This document shows, piece by piece, positions 24,725 through 35,859 of a stretch of DNA of 64,000 nt (positions within the stretch are counted from its first letter, which is position 1; each line of letters begins with the position of its first letter). The position numbers and the translations under genes were made by a program. The notes beneath the pieces are model-generated. The model ran no database searches and was not told the origin of the DNA. It worked only from the letters and a program-made list of their open reading frames with translations. This DNA comes from Protopterus annectens (lineage: Eukaryota; Chordata; Ceratodontiformes; Protopteridae): NCBI RefSeq assembly GCF_019279795.1, contig NC_056737.1, forward strand, positions 1,196,207,146 to 1,196,271,145, given 5' to 3'.

Positions 24725-25690
24725 TGTTGAACATCTTAAGCCTGTATTAAGGAAAACACTAACATATTGGTTGATACAAAATAATTCTTAAAGGATTTAT
24801 ATGCTTATACTAGGACTTCAACAATAGATGGGAGATGGCTTATGGTCACTATGGATGTACAGTCCTTATTTACAGTCATCCCTAATAGGAAAGGCATAGA
24901 GTTGTTTAGACAATACTTGGTGGAGGATGGTTCCTGTGATGCACAGTTTATTGACTTGCTTTCATTGCTGATGGAGTTAATCCTAGAGAATAATATTTTT
25001 ATGTTTGAGGATGTACTATATAGATGGATGGAGTGGCCATTAGAACTTTGTGTGCCAATGGCTACGCCAACATTGCCATTGCTATGTGAGAGAAGAAATA
25101 CCTATTGAATGAGATGCAAGGATCTTTGAGATTCCATAGGAGATTTGCAGATGATCTTTTCATCCTTTGGGAAGGTGATGAATTTTCATTTGAGCCTTTT
25201 TTTTCGAACCCTGAATAATAGTACAAGCTTTCTTAGATTTTCTATGAAAAGCTCATTTGTCACTATAGATTTATTGGATGTTAAAATAATCCAGAAGGAT
25301 GGGGGAGATTTTGAAACAGAGATCTATAGAAAAGAATGCTATAGAAATAGCTACCTCCATAGACAGAGTATGCATTCTCAACACATTTTTAAGAATATGG
25401 TGAAAGAACAGGGACTTAGGGCATCGAGACTGACACTCAATCATGAGAAATTCAAAGGAGAACTTAGTAATGTGAAGGATAGGTTTTTGCAGAGAGGATA
25501 TAATGAGGGTGAAATCCATAAGGCCCTTGGCCTTTCATAGATGAGGGAAAGAGAAGGGAGACCTTATTTTTCTGAGTGGTTTACTCCATCAGCATCAGAG
25601 AATAATTCCTGGAAACTAATGAGAATACCAGTAATGTATTCCAGTAATGTCAGGCTATTGCAAGACGTGTATCATAGGAAGTGGAGGATC
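24725..25690 (+). pseudogene. PLE reverse transcriptase core (fossil)
   Basis: The stretch holds FVEHLKPVLRK, then VTMDVQSLFTVIPN with the motif A aspartate. It continues with GVAIRTLCANGYANIAIAM (motif B region, usually GxxMGTxCAPxYANL), RFADDLFILWEG with both motif C aspartates, and YRNSYLHRQSMHSQHIFKN, the family's thumb signature. Penelope RTs are related to telomerase and extend DNA ends or nicks. The reading is interrupted, so this is a relic. Confidence 0.88.
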
Positions 25691-25700
25691 CATGTCAGTG

Positions 25701-25991
25701 CATCGACAAGTGAGAAGATCGACATCCACTTCTCCGACACGAAAACACCGACACATGAAATAATCGAAACTGCAAATCACGGACATTTAACAGGTAACAT
25801 GTTTAAATTTCGCTAATCATGCCTACCATGTTTTAGTAAGTGTGGCAGTGTTATGCATGTGTTACGATCATTGTATTACTTAGTCCTTGTTTGTCGGAGG
25901 AGGGAATGTCCGGGATTTGCAGTTTCGATTATTTCATGTGTTGGTGTTTTCATGTCGGAGAAGTGGATGTCGATCTTCTCACATGTCGATG
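25701..25991. mobile_element. Small TIR element (MITE-like) inside the PLE
   Basis: A 291-bp insertion has inverted ends of about 87 bp (25701-25787 against 25905-25991) that differ at only about five to eight positions. They start CATCGACA(A/T)GTGAGAAGAT. The interior is about 117 bp and non-coding. It interrupts the PLE reading between WRIHVS and TDMDPNWNVL. Flanking TGCA and TGTA could be a 4-bp target duplication with one change, but the exact ends are ambiguous, so the DNA transposon superfamily is open. Confidence 0.82.
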
Positions 25992-26625
25992 TACAGACAT
26001 GGACCCGAACTGGAATGTACTCTGTGCAGATGACCATGTTAGACAGTTGGTAGGGGAAAACCCGAAATATGCTTTAAAAAATAAGAAATCTTTGAAAAGA
26101 TTATTGTGTAGACCCCTAATGATGTCTGGGGCTACAGAAGTTATAGAGAATGATAAATCTGGTACATTCCCATGTGGAAAGTGTAACTTTTGTAGATATA
26201 TAGATACCAATGGGGAGTTCTTACATCCAGATACAAAGAGAGTTTTTATATTTAAGTTGGGAGCCAACTGTAGTAGCATAAACATTGTCTATTTAGCTCA
26301 TTGTTCAGCTTGTACTTCATTCTATGTGGGGATGACAACACAGAGATTGAGAGATCATATGAGGGAGCACTTGTATGACATTGTGAGAGGGGCAGACACC
26401 AATGCCCTAGAGAGACATGTTAGGGAGGTTGGGGATGCACATACGTTTAAATTTTTTGGTGATAGACAAGGTATATATCAATAGTAGAGGGGGAGATGTT
26501 AAAATCAAAACAGAGACTAAGGAACTGGAATGGATCATAAAGTTATGGGCTAATATGGGAAAAGGCTTGAATGATAAAATTAGTATCAAACCAATTTTGA
26601 TGAATGGGAACTTACAGAAGTAGTA
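25992..26625 (+). pseudogene. PLE GIY-YIG endonuclease region (fossil)
   Basis: A plus-strand reading downstream of the TIR element gives a linker (NPKYALKNKKSLKRLLCRP), a Cys-rich motif FPCGKCNFCRYI, and then NIVYLAHCSACTSFYVGMT followed by LRDHMREHL. This is the VYLxxC...C...YVGxTxxxxxxRxxEH pattern of the GIY-YIG nuclease attached to Penelope RTs, which nicks the target. The core aromatic residues and the Arg/His positions are kept. The 5' part of the long open frame (25840-25991) is TIR-element sequence, not PLE protein. Confidence 0.88.
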
Positions 26626-27160
26626 ATGTTAAGTATCATTGGATTTAGATGCATACTTGACCCCAGTACATCAGCCTGGAAGTATTTTGTGTTGGATAAG
26701 ATCAACAATTTAGGTCCTATTTAATATGGCTCCCTGCATTGTTATGTTTAATATGGCCCTCTGCATTGTTATATTACAGACTGTCAAGTATTGTTCATAA
26801 TTTTACAATTAAGTTAGATTTGTATTTAGTAGGTTATGTATGTGTACATATGTGTTTATATTAACATTTGTAGGAATGTTTGTATAAGACAGTTAGATAT
26901 GATTATTTGTTCATTTTTATATGTTATATGAATTTGTTTGGAGGGGATGATGTAAATGATGTCAATATTACGGATATTTTTATGAGTACTGTAGGAACAT
27001 TTTTACAAGGCAGTGCTTAGACATGGTAGTCTGATCTGCTTTTTAGGTTATGTTTTATTTATTACTGTGTGGCTTTAAATCTGTTTAAAGGAGGAGGAGG
27101 ATTTGCATAATTAATTGAAGCATTGAGTATAAATTTGGCAGAGCAGAGTTTTTGTATTGT

Positions 27161-27192
27161 CTGATGAAGTGGCTTGGGCCACGAAAGCGCTC
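27161..27192 (+). ncRNA. Hammerhead-ribozyme-like motif of the PLE
   Basis: The core CTGATGA (27161-27167) is followed by a 5-bp stem II, GTGGC/GCCAC with a TTGG loop (27169-27182), then GAAA (27183-27186) and the self-complementary GCGC of a minimal stem III, ending GCTC at 27192. Hammerheads with very short stem III are known in Penelope terminal repeats. Departures from the classic form are one extra A between core and stem II, and a weak stem I (only about two pairs next to the core). It may act as a dimer or be dead. Confidence 0.55.
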
Positions 27193-27200
27193 ACCTGGTA

Positions 27201-27275
27201 CTTGACTGTTATTTTTTTAAACTATTTTATGTGCTGTACAGCCGTTGTCTGGAGCCTCCTTTACTTGCTTTTAAT
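27201..27275 (+). repeat. PLE right terminal inverted repeat
   Basis: Inverted partner of 22122-22196. It begins 8 nt beyond the predicted hammerhead cleavage position and runs into the A-rich end (TTAAAAATCAATAAAAAATT). Confidence 0.92.
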
Positions 27276-27574
27276 ATGTTAAAAATCAATAAAAAATTGA
27301 AATATGAAATAAAATAGTGATTAGCTGTGCACGTTTAAGTTAATTGCTTTGGGCATGATTTAGCCATTGTCAAAACACTGGCATCTGAAATCATTACTAA
27401 AAAAATTGAAGTAACTCCTCTTTGAATATATTTAATTCCTGTGGTTTTCAGGTATTTTGTGGCAGTGAGCTCAATGCTACAGGTGCAAGTTCTGAAAAGG
27501 CTTTTTCACCTATTGCCTTGCTGAAATTGGGTTTTGACAAAACTGGCATTGTCTATAGAGGAGCAATATGAGTT

Positions 27575-27930
27575 TGTCTGCCTGTGTTGTAGTTTATGTG
27601 CAAGACTTGGGCAGTATGAGCAGTGAATTAGTCTGTACGTGCAAGACGTGGGCAGTATGAAAAGTGAATTAGTCTGTATGTGCAAGACATGGACAATACA
27701 GGCAGTGAATTAGTCTGAATGTGCAAGACGTGGAAAATACGGGCAGTGAATTAGTCTGAATGTGCAAGACGTGGGCAGTGTGAGCAGTGAATTAGTCTGT
27801 ATGTGCAAGACATGGCAGTATGAAAAGTGAATTAGTCTGTACGTGCAAGACTTGGGCAGTATGAGAAGTGAATTAGTCTGTATGTGCAAGACTTGGGCAG
27901 TATGAGAAGTGAATTAGTCTGAATGTCAGT
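27575..27930. repeat. 41-bp minisatellite
   Basis: About eight units with a 41-bp period (27623, 27664 and so on). Core: GTGAATTAGTCTGTATGTGC then AAGACGTGGGCAGTATGA. Units differ at a few positions. Confidence 0.93.
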
Positions 27931-28505
27931 CAAGTAGAAGAGTAGACTTGGTGGGTACTGATAGCCATCTGTATTTTTTTCTAGCAAAATGCAGTGATAT
28001 TATGCTGAGGTTATGAATCTGCAGATTTTATTTGCAGTCACTTGCAGAGTGTAGGTGTTTTGTGCAGAGTTTAGAGCAAACATGCTAGACAGTGTTCTGA
28101 TTTGGGTATTATTTGAGAGTAGAAGAGAATATTTGTATAATAACCTAATTTTATCGAGTGCTGCTTTTGTGATGTTTGATCATGTAGAGCATATGTGAGC
28201 TGCTGGTCAAAAGTTATACCCTGGTATCCTTTGTACTGAGACATTAGGCAGGGGGATGCCTTGAAGGTCAATAAAGTTAATCATGGGACTGGATTTAAGT
28301 TAAGACTGGACAGTTTAATAAACCAAGCATTCACAAATATTGGCTTCTGGTTTAAGAGTTATATCTATATAACATATACAATCATATCAGAATTTATTTA
28401 TTTTATTTTGAAATAATTATAATAATCAAAAATCACGAGTTGCCTGTTTTTTGCTTATTTATATTATTTACTGTACTTTTTTATTGCCTGCTGCCTACTA
28501 TAATA
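27931..28505. other. Unassigned AT-rich sequence
   Basis: No gene or repeat recognised between the 41-bp and 46-bp arrays. Confidence 0.3.
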
Positions 28506-30122
28506 CTGTATTTATATACTGTGTACTAGTCTATACTGATGTACTGCGATCGTCTGCCTATATACTGTGTAGTAATCTATACTGCTGTACTGCGATTGTC
28601 TGTCTATATACTGAGTACTAATCTATACTGCTGTACTGCGATTGTCTGCCTATATACTGTGTACTAATCTATACTGCTGTACTGCGATTGTCTGCCTATA
28701 TACTGTGTACTAATCTATACTGCTGTACTGCGATTGTCTGCCTATATACTGTGTACTAATCTATACTGCTGTACTGCGATTGTCTGCCTATATACTGTGT
28801 ACTAATCTATACTGCTGTACTGCGATTGTCTGCCTATATACTGTGTACTAATCTATACTGCTGTACTGCGATTGTCTGCCTATATACTGTGTATGAATCT
28901 ATACTGCTGTACTGCGATTGTCTGCCTATATACTGTGTACTAATCTATACTGCTGTACTGCGATTGTCTGCCTATATACTGTGTACTAATCTATACTGCT
29001 GTACTGCGATTGTCTGCCTATATACTGTGTACTAATCTATACTGCTGTACTGCGATTGTCTGCCTATATACTGTGTACTAATCTATACTGCTGTACTGCG
29101 ATTGTCTGCCTATATACTGTGTACTAATCTATACTGCTGTACTGCGATTGTCTGCCTATATACTGTGTACTAATCTATACTGCTGTACTGCGATTGTCTG
29201 CCTATATACTGTGTACTAATCTATACTGCTGTACTGCGATTGTCTGCCTATATACTGTGTACTAATCTATACTGCTGTACTGCGATTGTCTGCCTATATA
29301 CTGTGTACTAATCTATACTGCTGTACTGCGATTGTCTGCCTATATACTGTGTACTAATCTATACTGCTGTACTGCGATTGTCTGCCTATATACTGTGTAC
29401 TAATCTATACTGCTGTACTGCGATTGTCTGCCTATATACTGTGTACTAATCTATACTGCTGTACTGCGATTGTCTGCCTATATACTGTGTACTAATCTAT
29501 ACTGCTGTACTGCGATTGTCTGCCTATATACTGTGTACTAATCTATACTGCTGTACTGCGATTGTCTGCCTATATACTGTGTACTAATCTATACTGCTGT
29601 ACTGCGATTGTCTGCCTATATACTGTGTACTAATCTATACTGCTGTACTGCGATTGTCTGCCTATATACTGTGTACTAATCTATACTGCTGTACTGCGAT
29701 TGTCTGCCTATATACTGTGTACTAATCTATACTGCTGTACTGCGATTGTCTGCCTATATACTGTGTACTAATCTATACTGCTGTACTGCGATTGTCTGCC
29801 TATATACTGTGTACTAATCTATACTGCTGTACTGCGATTGTCTGCCTATATACTATGTACTAATCTATACTGCTGTACTGCAATTGTCTGCCTATATACT
29901 GTGTACTAATCTATACTGCTGTACTGCGATTGTCTGCCTATATACTGTGTACTAATCTATACTGCTGTACTGCGATTGTCTGCCTATATACTGTGTACTA
30001 ATCTATACTGCTGTACTGCGACTGTCTGCCTATATACTGCATACTAATCTATACTGCTGTACTGCGACTGTCTGCCTATATACTGTGTACTAATCTATAC
30101 TGCTGTACTGCAATTGTCTGCC
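28506..30122. repeat. 46-bp minisatellite, about 35 near-identical copies
   Basis: The unit is CTGCCTATATACTGTGTACT + AATCTATACTGCTGTACTGC + GATTGT. The central units are essentially identical for more than 1 kb. Variants cluster at the two ends (GATGTACTGCGATCG at the left; CAATTG, GCATACT and GACTG at the right), the classic sign of recent internal homogenisation. Since 46 is not a multiple of 3, the frame rotates unit by unit. Confidence 0.98.
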
Positions 30123-30142
30123 TTACTGTTCCTGTCACATCC

Positions 30143-30240
30143 AATGTTGCTGTTTTCACTGTTTGTGAAGCTCTTTTTGCTCTTTTCACTGTTTGTGAAG
30201 CTCTTTTTGCTATTTTCACTGTTTGTTAAGTATTTGCTTG
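30143..30240. repeat. Short tandem repeat, about 29 bp, 3-4 copies
   Basis: TTTTCACTGTTTGTGAAGCT with CTTTTTGCT is repeated three times, with a partial fourth at TTTTCACTGTT near 30244. Confidence 0.85.
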
Positions 30241-30937
30241 TGTTTTTCACTGTTACAAAACAGTCTGTTCTGTTTGTTCTGGTTTTCCTATCAAGCAGTG
30301 TTATAATAACTGATTTGTTAGCTGTTTAAAACATTTTTTGAGTGTATCTGCTGATTTTCTGCTGTTTTTAAACATTTTTAGTGTCTCACTGCTATTTTTC
30401 TCCTCTGTTAAACATTTTCTAGCAGTTCCCACTGAAATTAGGATAGATAGTAGATGTGGCATAGTCCAGATACAGGTTTGCTGCATCCGGGTTTGTTTGT
30501 AGTGAGTGTATATTCTCAGCACATTTTCCAGGCCATCTTGGATTGGAAAGTGCCTTTCTGCACTCTAGTGAGATGATTATGCTGACTGGAGTCTGTCTGG
30601 TGAAGTGTTGTTGATCTACGGCTAGGAATAACCATCCTTATTGGTCCTTTTGGACCTTTTTACATTTTTTTTCAAGTTTTTAGCTTCTGGTATTTAAGCC
30701 CTGCATTTGAGTAGGTTTATGCTTTTTTGTACATGACAGCATTGTGCACTGCCACTCAATTGTGCCCCATTGCCGGACAGATTAATTCAACAGTTTTTCC
30801 TTTACTTACAGCTATAGCACATTAGTGTAGCCCTCATCCTTAGTATTTTCCTAGTCAAAGAAATGCTGCTAGTGAGATGAAACCTATTAAACTACAAAAA
30901 AAAGGCAGAAATATCCATCGACTGAGCTCCTTCTTGA

Positions 30938-31852
30938 TTGATCCTGAAATGCACCCCTAGTGAAAACAGTCTTCAACCTAGCATTATGGACATTTGGACC
31001 ATCCTTGCTTCTCCTGCTACCCTTCTTGACTTGGGTCTCTTGAGTCAGTGTAGCAACTGCCTCATGTACACTGACAACCCTCTAGTAATAACTCACTCTA
31101 GTACAGAGTGTGAGAGATGTATCTACACTAAGAATCTTGAATCCATGCTCTCTTGTACTCAAAACAGTAACACAGAAGAGGTTGTTAACCCAACCACCAC
31201 TACACATGCACATAATACCACTACTCATACACATAGTATGATCGAACACAAAAATCAACATATGCGGAGGTTCTCTCAAAAAACCTACCAAGACACTAGA
31301 GACCTCCAAAACACACGACTGTTACAACTAACATATTTCCCACAGCACCCAAGACACATAGCAGCACCAGTGTTTCACCTACCAAGGCCATAAGGATGTC
31401 CCACTCACCATGTTGGACAAGGAGAAAGTCACAGTCAGCTGCCTGTCCAGTGGCAGTATTCATCAGATCATGCATGCACTCGGGTCTCTAAGCAACAAGT
31501 ACCATTACGACTCTGTCATATTTCATGTTGGAGTGAACAGCCTGAGACATACCTCACTAGACTATATGAAGACAGACATGGTTGAGCTCTCTGTGTATGT
31601 CTCAGGCAGGTATATCCCTAGCCTTGAGCATCATATTGCCCTCACCTAGAATGATGCCACAGTATAAACAAAAAATGATTGATGTCAATAATTGGCTTAT
31701 TTTTGATGTCATTCAAAGGGGATCCAGTTCCTGTCAGCCTGCGAAAAATGGTCAACAAACCTCACTGCTTTGCCAGAGATGATTTGCACCTGGCATCTCT
31801 AGGTTTTTGGCTGCTGGCAGAGGCCCTTGCCTCCCCCATAGTGCCTTTTTAG
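30938..31852 (+). pseudogene. CR1 'B' ORF1 (zinc-binding and SGNH-like), decayed
   Basis: Pieces in order are: CSNCLMYTDNPLV and CERCIYTKNLESML (paired CxxC motifs and a short helix); a Thr/His-rich linker; VTVSCLSSGSIHQIMHALGS; and SVIFHVGVNSLRHTSLDYMK, in which the block III Asn-Asp is changed to Asn-Ser. RDDLHLASLGF near 31780 corresponds to the DGLH block. A TAG after SPIVPF at 31850-31852 is probably the natural end of ORF1. Several frame breaks occur. Confidence 0.82.
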
Positions 31853-31904
31853 GCAAAGTCTCAACAAACTTACCAACATCAAATTTGCCAGTCATAACAA
31901 AATA

Positions 31905-32800
31905 AGGGTCATGCTGCTAAATGCTAGGAGCTTAAACAAAAAAACTGCACAACCTAGAAGCACTTCTATTACTGGAAGATGTAGATATCTGTGCAGTCAC
32001 AGAAACCTGGTTCAAGGCCTCAAAGCGTATCCCCACCTTGCAAGGCTACAATGCCTTCCACACTTTCAGACCGCAAAATTAACTTGTGAGAACCAAAGGA
32101 GGCAGTGTTTCTATCTATATTAGAGATAAATTCACCTCCTGTCTAGTTAGACTGAACAGCTCCATGGAGTTACTCCAAGTTTAGGTTACAGTGAGTAAGA
32201 CTCCCATTCAAGTCATAGCCTGTTATAGATCATCTTGTATGGCTTATGACTTGTGTGAAACCTCCTTGACCAAACTGGAGATCATCCAAATATTACCAAA
32301 CACTCTGGTTATGGGGGATTTCAATTATCCTACCATCAACTGGGAAACCTATGCTATCCCTAACTCACTAGTGCAAAAGTTCCTTGACTTTCCTAACTCA
32401 AATGGCCTGGAACAAATTATTCATACCCTAACAAGAGGAACAAACATACTAGACCTGGTCCTCACTAACGTGTCAAACGGATGCACTACCCCATCTGTTG
32501 GACCCTCATTAGTTATAACTGACCACAATCAATCACCTTTGAGCTGATACTAGCACTAAGAACTCACACAGGGAGAAATCAGACTAAAAAACTTCACCAA
32601 GGCAAACTATACCCTCCTAGGTAAAGGTATAAATGCATTCTGATCCCCCACCCTAGCTGGAAGTGGTAACTACACCAAAACTTATACTAAAGCCTGTACA
32701 ATCACTTGCATAAGTGTATAGACTTGGCTGTACCAGAAAGAATCAAAGCCAGAGCCCCAAGTAAAAACAAGCCACCATGGTGGAAATCCAGCATCAAAAT
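31905..32800 (+). pseudogene. CR1 'B' ORF2 endonuclease, decayed
   Basis: LLNARSLN at 31914 is followed after a frame change by CAVTETWF-like sequence (CSHRNLVQG reads across it near 31990). Then come VIACYRSS, VMGDFNYPTINWETY (GDFN kept), TLTRGTNILDLVLT and ITDHN (SDH position now TDH). The linker PPWWKSSIKI ends at the CR1 'C' junction. Confidence 0.82.
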
Positions 32801-33628
32801 CAACCATCCATTGTTGCTGCAGCATAGACCAGATTCAGGCCTGCTGAATCTAGCTTTGTTTGTATAACTTGAGCACTGATCCAGGCCATCTTTTTTTGGA
32901 GAAGGTTCCCCTGCACCCTAGTGGCAGGAGTGTGCAGTTTAGAGGTAGTCTAAGTGAAGACTGCTGGAACAGGGCTCAGTTTTGAGCTTTTTTCTGGTTA
33001 ATTGGATAACTTGTTTAAATCAGTTTGTTTGTTTTCTATTGCTTTATATATAACAAAAAAATTGCACTATGCTCACCTGATTTTACTGTATTTGTGTTTC
33101 TTCCTACTTTATTACTAGGGGCATTGACTACAACTCTGATCTGAGATATATTGCAATAAGTATCCTTTTCTGTGCATTTAAAGTGTTTTTTGATTCTATC
33201 TGCTTTATTTTCTGAAAAAAATATATACTTGTTTCCTGCCTTTTTAAGCTAGTATAGTGCAGTTTTCAGGTTAGTGCTGAATTCAGTGCTGTGTTACAAA
33301 TCTCTGTGTTTGACCATACCTTACCTGGATAGAAGGATGTTTCTCTGTTCATCTGTGAGAGAGGGGAGCTTTGAGCAGCCTATCTGTCCCTGGAGGAGTG
33401 GTTTCAGCCCAGAAATTAGTAGTTTGATTGGCCATTTTTGGCTAATTTCTATCTCTTTCATTTCCCTGCTATAAAAAATGCATTTGCCCAGTTTTGCATG
33501 CCGGGCAGCGCCAGTTAGCTAAGGTATAACTATTCCTGGATCCATAAAGTCTCCTCTTCAATTTTTCCCTTGGAACTAGACAAACTTTCAACTTAAGCAC
33601 TCAAGCCATTCATTTCTCAGCCTGGCAC

Positions 33629-34740
33629 TTGCTCAAAACTTATAGCAAGCACTTAGAAACCCTAGCACTAGACCCCCCTATAATGTACAGAAGGACGAGG
33701 CTCTCTATTCGACCTTACCAGCCATTCAGTAAAACAGTTCACTGTACCTATCCAGGCATGTCCAAAGGGCAGTTTCAGGTGTACTCTCCAGTCCAACTGG
33801 TGAATCTGGGCATTTTGAGGCAATGTTACAACTGCCTCATGTACACAGAAAACCCTCTCTTCCTACCACCAAATGCTAATACATGTGAGAGATGCAATTA
33901 TACAGCCAAACTGGAGGCTAATCTCTCTCAACCCAAGACTGGATCAGACAGTCAAGAGGAGAAGGGAAATACTTGCATCACACCACCAGTCTCATATAGA
34001 CCTATTAAACCAGCACTGGCAAATAACACACATAAATACACGAAAACATACTCGGAGGCTCTAAATAAAAATCTGCAAAAGCAACAAAGACCTCCAAAGC
34101 AGACATCCAAGCAACCTTCACCCCCCAGCAAAAGCCATAAAATACATACTTCACAAAACCAGTGTGCCACACAATCACAGCCCTTAAGGCAAAATAACAT
34201 ACCCAACATACTAGTAATAGGTGACTCTATAGTCAGGCACACTAACGTCCCACTCACTAGGCTGAATAAGGAGAAGGTTACTGTTAGCTGCCTGTCGGGT
34301 GCCAGGATTTGCCACATAACACAAGCACTCAGGTCACTCCAGAACAAGTATAAATATGACTCTGTCATTGTCCATGTTGGTGTTAATGATCTGAGCCGTA
34401 ACTCCCTGGACTACATGAAAAGAGACATGGAAGAGCTCTCTGATCACATAGCCCAGGCCGGTATGACCCTGAGTAGTACCCTGCCCTCACCAGGAATGAT
34501 ACCACGGAATAAAGAAAAAATGATAAATTTCAACAAATGGCTAAGTTTCTGGTGTCATTCAAAGGGGATCAAGTGTTTGTGTACCTGGGATGACATGCTC
34601 GACAAGCCACGCTGCTTCGCTAGAGACGGCTTGCACCTGTCACCCTTAGGCTTTCAAATACTGGCCAAAGATCTTGCCCCCCCCCCCAGTGCCTTTTTTA
34701 GGCAAGGCTCAAAAGACAAACCCACCGCCGTAAATAGCAT
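33629..34740 (+). pseudogene. CR1 'C' ORF1: zinc-binding plus SGNH esterase-like protein, almost intact
   Basis: About 370 residues are open. The domains are: N-terminal leader; RQCYNCLMYTENPLF and CERCNYTAKLEANLSQ (CxxC...CxxC, likely zinc-binding, then a short coiled coil); a basic linker rich in Lys, Gln and Pro; ILVIGDSIVRHTNVPLTR (SGNH block I); VHVGVNDLSR (block III); and RDGLHLSPLGFQILAKDL (block V with the Asp-His pair). All catalytic positions are kept. The frame does not stop at the usual place but runs into the start of ORF2 (LLNARSLNLKM), because poly-C and poly-T tracts at 34678-34700 have changed length compared with copies 'A' and 'B'. The role of ORF1 in the family is RNA or membrane binding. 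Confidence 0.88.
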
Positions 34741-34744
34741 AAGT

Positions 34745-35820
34745 AACAAAAAACTGAGGGTAATGCTACTCAATGCCAGAAGTCTAAACCTCAAAATGCA
34801 CGCACTTGAGGCACTACTCAGTATGGAGAAAATCAAAATATGTGCAGTAACAGAAACCTGGTTTATAATGCTCCAGAGAGCACACCAGCACTACCAGGCT
34901 ACAACTCATACCATACATTTTGGCCACAGAACCCAGAACAAAATACAAAAGGCGGGGGCGTATCCATATTCATCAAGGAAACCCACACCTCCAGGTTAGT
35001 GGTACAGCACGATGCTTCAGAGATCATCCATGTGCAACTAACAACGGGCAAAACTGTAATTCAAATTGTAGCTTGCTAGAGATCACCCACCATGTCCCAG
35101 CACCCCCATTCTGCATTTCTGGAAACACTGGGAAACATAAAGGTCCTACTAAACACCCTAATATTGAGCAATTTCAATTACCCAAACATTAACTGGGAGA
35201 ACTACTCAAGTACTAACTCCCTTGCCCAACATTTCCTAGAATTTCTAAACTCAAATGCCCTGGATCAACTGGTCAGCACACCTACCAGAGGTGACAACAT
35301 ATTGGACCTGGTCATCACCAACATGGGCGACCGGTGTACCGCACCTGAGGTCAACCCCTCGCTGGTTAGATCTGACCATAAACAAATAATTTTGGATATC
35401 CACACCCCCCCACCCTACCCCCGGACAAGTAAACCACCGTAAAAAACTTTTCAAAAGCAAATTTTACATTACTTAAGACCGAGGTGGAAAGTTTCAAAGC
35501 CCTCATGCTAAAGGATAATGCTGTCCAAGCTTCAAAATCCTTTACTAATGCATTCTACGGGCACCTACAAGAATGCATGGATCGTGCTATCCTGAGCAAA
35601 ACCAAGACTCACTCCTCCAAGAAAATGAAACTGGTCTGGTGGACTCCTACCATAAACAAGCTATACAATAGAATAAGGAAACTAGTACAGAAAAGAGTAA
35701 AATCCCAAGAAAGGAAGACATCCCTGATCAGTATCAGCAAGAAACTATGATCCCTCATAAAATCATCCAAGTCGAGCTTCGAAAGAAAAATTGCCAAGGA
35801 CTCCAAAGAAAACCACAAGA
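34745..35820 (+). pseudogene. CR1 'C' ORF2: endonuclease domain and linker
   Basis: LRVMLLNARSLNLKMHALEA, AVTETWF, GGGVSIFIKETHTS, LSNFNYPNINWENY (usual GDFN is now SNFN), TPTRGDNILDLVIT and RSDHKQIILDIHTP follow in order, with several frame changes. The linker WWTPTINKLYNRIRKLV leads to the RT. The lost GDFN aspartate would kill nicking even if the frame were whole. Confidence 0.9.
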
Positions 35821-35859
35821 CATTCTTTAGCTATGTCAAGAATCTAAGTGGCAATGCTC

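Larger units (their letters stand above)
30445..32806 (+). mobile_element. CR1 LINE 'B', 5' half (split by CR1 'C')
   Basis: Plus-strand CR1 of an older subfamily. Its 5' UTR (about 30445-30900) shares blocks with that of CR1 'C' (CAGATACAGG, TTTGCTGCATCC, CCAGGCCATCTT). ORF1 follows (about 30935-31852), then the ORF2 endonuclease (about 31905-32800). The reading stops at PPWWKSSIKI at 32806 and continues at 37905 as NKLYNKGKKLL, showing that CR1 'C' inserted here. The element is well decayed. Confidence 0.88.

Noticed and set aside
25840-26484. A single 214-residue protein
   Set aside because: Its first part is read through the inserted TIR element. Only the part after 25992 is Penelope endonuclease, and the whole is a fossil.
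28506-30122. Possible CRISPR-like array
   Set aside because: Units are contiguous with no unique spacers, and the context is a vertebrate intron. Same for the other arrays.
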